Positions 5,554 to 6,476 of a stretch of DNA of 6,476 nt are shown in pieces (positions within the stretch are counted from its first letter, which is position 1; each line of letters starts with the position of its first letter). The notes under the pieces are model-generated. The model saw only the letters and a list, made by a program, of their open reading frames with translations, did no database searches and was not told the DNA's origin. The DNA lies in NCBI GenBank assembly GCA_020062035.1, contig JAGUXD010000149.1, positions 1 to 6,476 on the forward strand, written 5' to 3'. This stretch comes from Candidatus Brocadiia bacterium. GTDB taxonomy: Bacteria; Planctomycetota; MHYJ01; JACQXL01. Made by a program: the position numbers and the translations under genes.

Positions 5554-5780
5554 GGAGTTCGGAGAAAATGAAAGGAGAAGGTAGTGGCGGCACTAAACCA
5601 GAGTTTAAGAAGTTCCTGAAAATATCAAGAAGGTCGGTGCGTGAGGGTGTTGTTGCTACTACGATATCCAAGAGAAGAGATTATATAACCGTTAATGAGG
5701 AAAAAGAATCCAGGGAGAAATGTATTGAGCTCTCCAAGATGTTGAGTGGATTGATTAACTCTCTCTGAACTCCGACCTAT
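5541..5780 (+). mobile_element. Degraded S23-type element: repeat-flanked remnant of a four-helix-bundle gene
   Basis: GGTTCGGAGTA and GGGAGTTCGGAG units form the left edge (5542-5564). CTGAACTCCGACC (5765-5777) forms the right edge and is the inverse of the same unit: GGAGTTC at 5554-5560 matches GAACTCC at 5767-5773. Between them lies the C-terminal half of a four-helix-bundle protein gene. The left unit matches the hairpin at 3463-3472. The simplest reading is one repeat family, present here with partial cargo and there without. The edges are approximate because the repeats are made of short, slipping units. Confidence 0.55.
5568..5768 (+). pseudogene. Truncated four-helix-bundle protein (S23 / 23S rRNA intervening-sequence protein family)
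   Basis: The 66-codon frame from ATG 5568 to TGA 5768 resembles the second half of the S23-type four-helix-bundle family (full length about 115-125 residues). EGSGGTKPEFKKFLKIS corresponds to the family's helix-2/3 region (usually ...AEGSGRGT.KEF..FL.IA), and EKCIELSKMLSGLINSL corresponds to the usual C-terminal helix. The N-terminal helix and the usual IP.NIAEG start are missing. The middle (about residues 25-40) is diverged, and the ATG has no proper ribosome site of its own. The fragment ends inside the right repeat. It is most likely a decaying remnant, though the frame is still open and a short product is not excluded. Function of the family is largely unknown; known members sit in rRNA intervening sequences or next to diversity-generating retroelements. 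Confidence 0.6.
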
Positions 5781-5796
5781 TCTCAAAGGAGAATCC

Positions 5797-6048
5797 ATGC
5801 ACGAATGGGGACTTGTTGCTGATGCCATAGAAGAGATTAAAAACCACTCTGCTAAAAACAATATCACTAAAGTAATTAAAATCCAGATTGGTTTAGGTAA
5901 AAAATCAGATGTATCCGAGCGGGTGTTCAAAACCTGCTTTAAGGTTCTTGCTAAAGATACAATAATGGAGAAAGCGAAACTATCTTTTACTAAAAAAGCA
6001 GACCACATTATTACTGTAGATGCTATTCAGGGGTCGTCCTGTAGTTAG
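5797..6048 (+). CDS. hypA: HypA-like nickel chaperone lacking the zinc-binding domain
   Basis: HypA delivers nickel, with HypB, to [NiFe] hydrogenase precursors. The 83-residue product begins MHEWGLVADAIEEI, with the invariant nickel-binding N-terminal MHE (H2) and the first helix. It continues through the strand VIKIQIGLG and the second helix (SERVFKTCFKVLAKDTIMEKAKLSF), all typical of HypA. Normal members have about 110-140 residues with two CxxC zinc motifs after this point. Here none is present, and the chain ends ADHIITVDAIQGSSCS. HIITVDAIQG could be the last beta strand, in which case the zinc loop was lost cleanly. No CxxC pair was seen in other frames downstream to 6081, so a simple frameshift is unlikely. 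AAGGAG at 5786-5791, five bases before the ATG, fixes the start. It lies at the end of the hydrogenase operon, after the S23 remnant, and faces rpsI. Confidence 0.8.
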   Translation: MHEWGLVADAIEEIKNHSAKNNITKVIKIQIGLGKKSDVSERVFKTCFKVLAKDTIMEKAKLSFTKKADHIITVDAIQGSSCS

Positions 6049-6081
6049 TGAGAGGAAATGTGGGATTAACCACTCAGATAT

Positions 6082-6476
6082 TTATCGTTTAGAGTATTGG
6101 AATCTTTTGCGGGCGCCTTTTTGACCGTATTTCTTACGCTCTTTCATACGAGAATCACGCGTTAAGAAATCGCTTTTACGTAACTGGATACCCAGAGATG
6201 AATCCAGGAATTTTAAGGCACGTGATAATCCTAATCTAACCGCTTCGGCTTGTCCGTGTTTCCCGCCACCTTGTACTTTAGCAGTTACATCATATCTCCC
6301 TATTAATTTAAGATATTGTAATGGACTCAATACTGCTATTCGCTCTTCAGGAACAAGAAAATATTTGTCATAATCAGTATCGTTAATAACAAATCTACCT
6401 GTGCCTTTTTTCAGGATAACCTGGGCAACCGCAGTTTTTCTGCGGCCTGTCGCACGATAAAAAAGTGTTTCTGTCA
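6082..6476 (-). CDS. rpsI: 30S ribosomal protein S9 (start codon cut by one base at the window edge)
   Basis: S9 is a small-subunit ribosomal protein whose C-terminal tail reaches the P site. Read on the minus strand, the product from 6474 begins TETLFYRATGRRKTAVAQ and has GGGKHGQAEAVRLGLSRAL in the middle. It ends in the hallmark KKYGQKGARKRFQYSKR. The two last window bases read TG, so the start is xTG completed by base 6477, giving 131 residues, the normal bacterial length. Usually rplM (L13) lies immediately upstream, here beyond the window. It converges on hypA with only 33 bases between the stops. This is a bacterial-type S9, which argues against an archaeal source for the hydrogenase locus. 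Confidence 0.95.
   Translation of the reverse strand, partial: TETLFYRATGRRKTAVAQVILKKGTGRFVINDTDYDKYFLVPEERIAVLSPLQYLKLIGRYDVTAKVQGGGKHGQAEAVRLGLSRALKFLDSSLGIQLRKSDFLTRDSRMKERKKYGQKGARKRFQYSKR

Noticed and set aside
5625..6008. 127-codon minus-strand frame opposite the S23 remnant and hypA
   Set aside because: It runs antisense through hypA, whose start, ribosome site and family match are clear. The hydrophobic-looking translation is a by-product of the complementary codons.
6049..6081. Possible bidirectional terminator between hypA and rpsI (GTGG/CCAC around GATTAA at 6060-6073)
   Set aside because: Only four base pairs and no T-tract on either side; too weak to call.

Overview
The window is bacterial chromosomal DNA, most likely from a strict anaerobe. 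It carries an H2-oxidising [NiFe] hydrogenase of the methyl-viologen/heterodisulfide-reductase-linked type (group 3c, MvhG/MvhA-like) followed by HdrC and HdrB. Bacterial origin is supported by a bacterial-type ribosomal protein S9, Shine-Dalgarno sites before most genes, and an IS110-family transposase. No base in the window fixes the phylum. The mixture of MvhGA-HdrCB, small palindromic repeats and four-helix-bundle (S23-type) gene remnants resembles what is seen in uncultivated candidate-phylum genomes (WOR-3 or Omnitrophota-like); that is an impression, not a demonstration.

Layout. Bases 1 to about 900 are the left part of an IS110-family insertion sequence on the minus strand: the first 214 codons of the transposase (1-642) and about 230 bases of strongly structured non-coding DNA upstream of it (about 650-872). 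That DNA has the position, size and folding expected of an IS110 bridge RNA, and a 9+5 bp long-range helix encloses its whole core (676-872). Bases 873-1008 hold the junction, a purine-rich tract and a leader hairpin before the hydrogenase operon.

Bases 1009-5553 are a tightly packed plus-strand operon: small subunit (mvhG-like), large subunit (mvhA-like), hydrogenase maturation endopeptidase (M52 family), hdrC, hdrB. Two related inverted-repeat elements interrupt it. One is an empty hairpin between the large subunit and the protease (3438-3520). The other, after hdrB (5541-5780), carries the C-terminal half of an S23-type four-helix-bundle gene. A different, GC-rich palindromic element sits in frame inside the protease gene (3754-3828). 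The operon ends with a short HypA-like nickel chaperone gene (5797-6048) that has no zinc-finger cysteines. The convergent rpsI gene (6082-6476, minus) is complete except for one base of its start codon.

How it works together. MvhG/MvhA would split H2. The endopeptidase would trim the MvhA C-terminus after nickel insertion, and the HypA-like protein could deliver nickel. HdrB and HdrC are the disulfide-reducing half of a soluble heterodisulfide-reductase module. The two proteins that normally connect the halves, HdrA (flavin bifurcation) and MvhD (electron relay), are not in the window. They may lie beyond the insertion sequence, elsewhere in the genome, or be replaced. The most noteworthy items are the candidate bridge RNA, the in-frame palindromic insertion in the protease, the paired S23-associated repeat elements, and the zinc-domain-less HypA.
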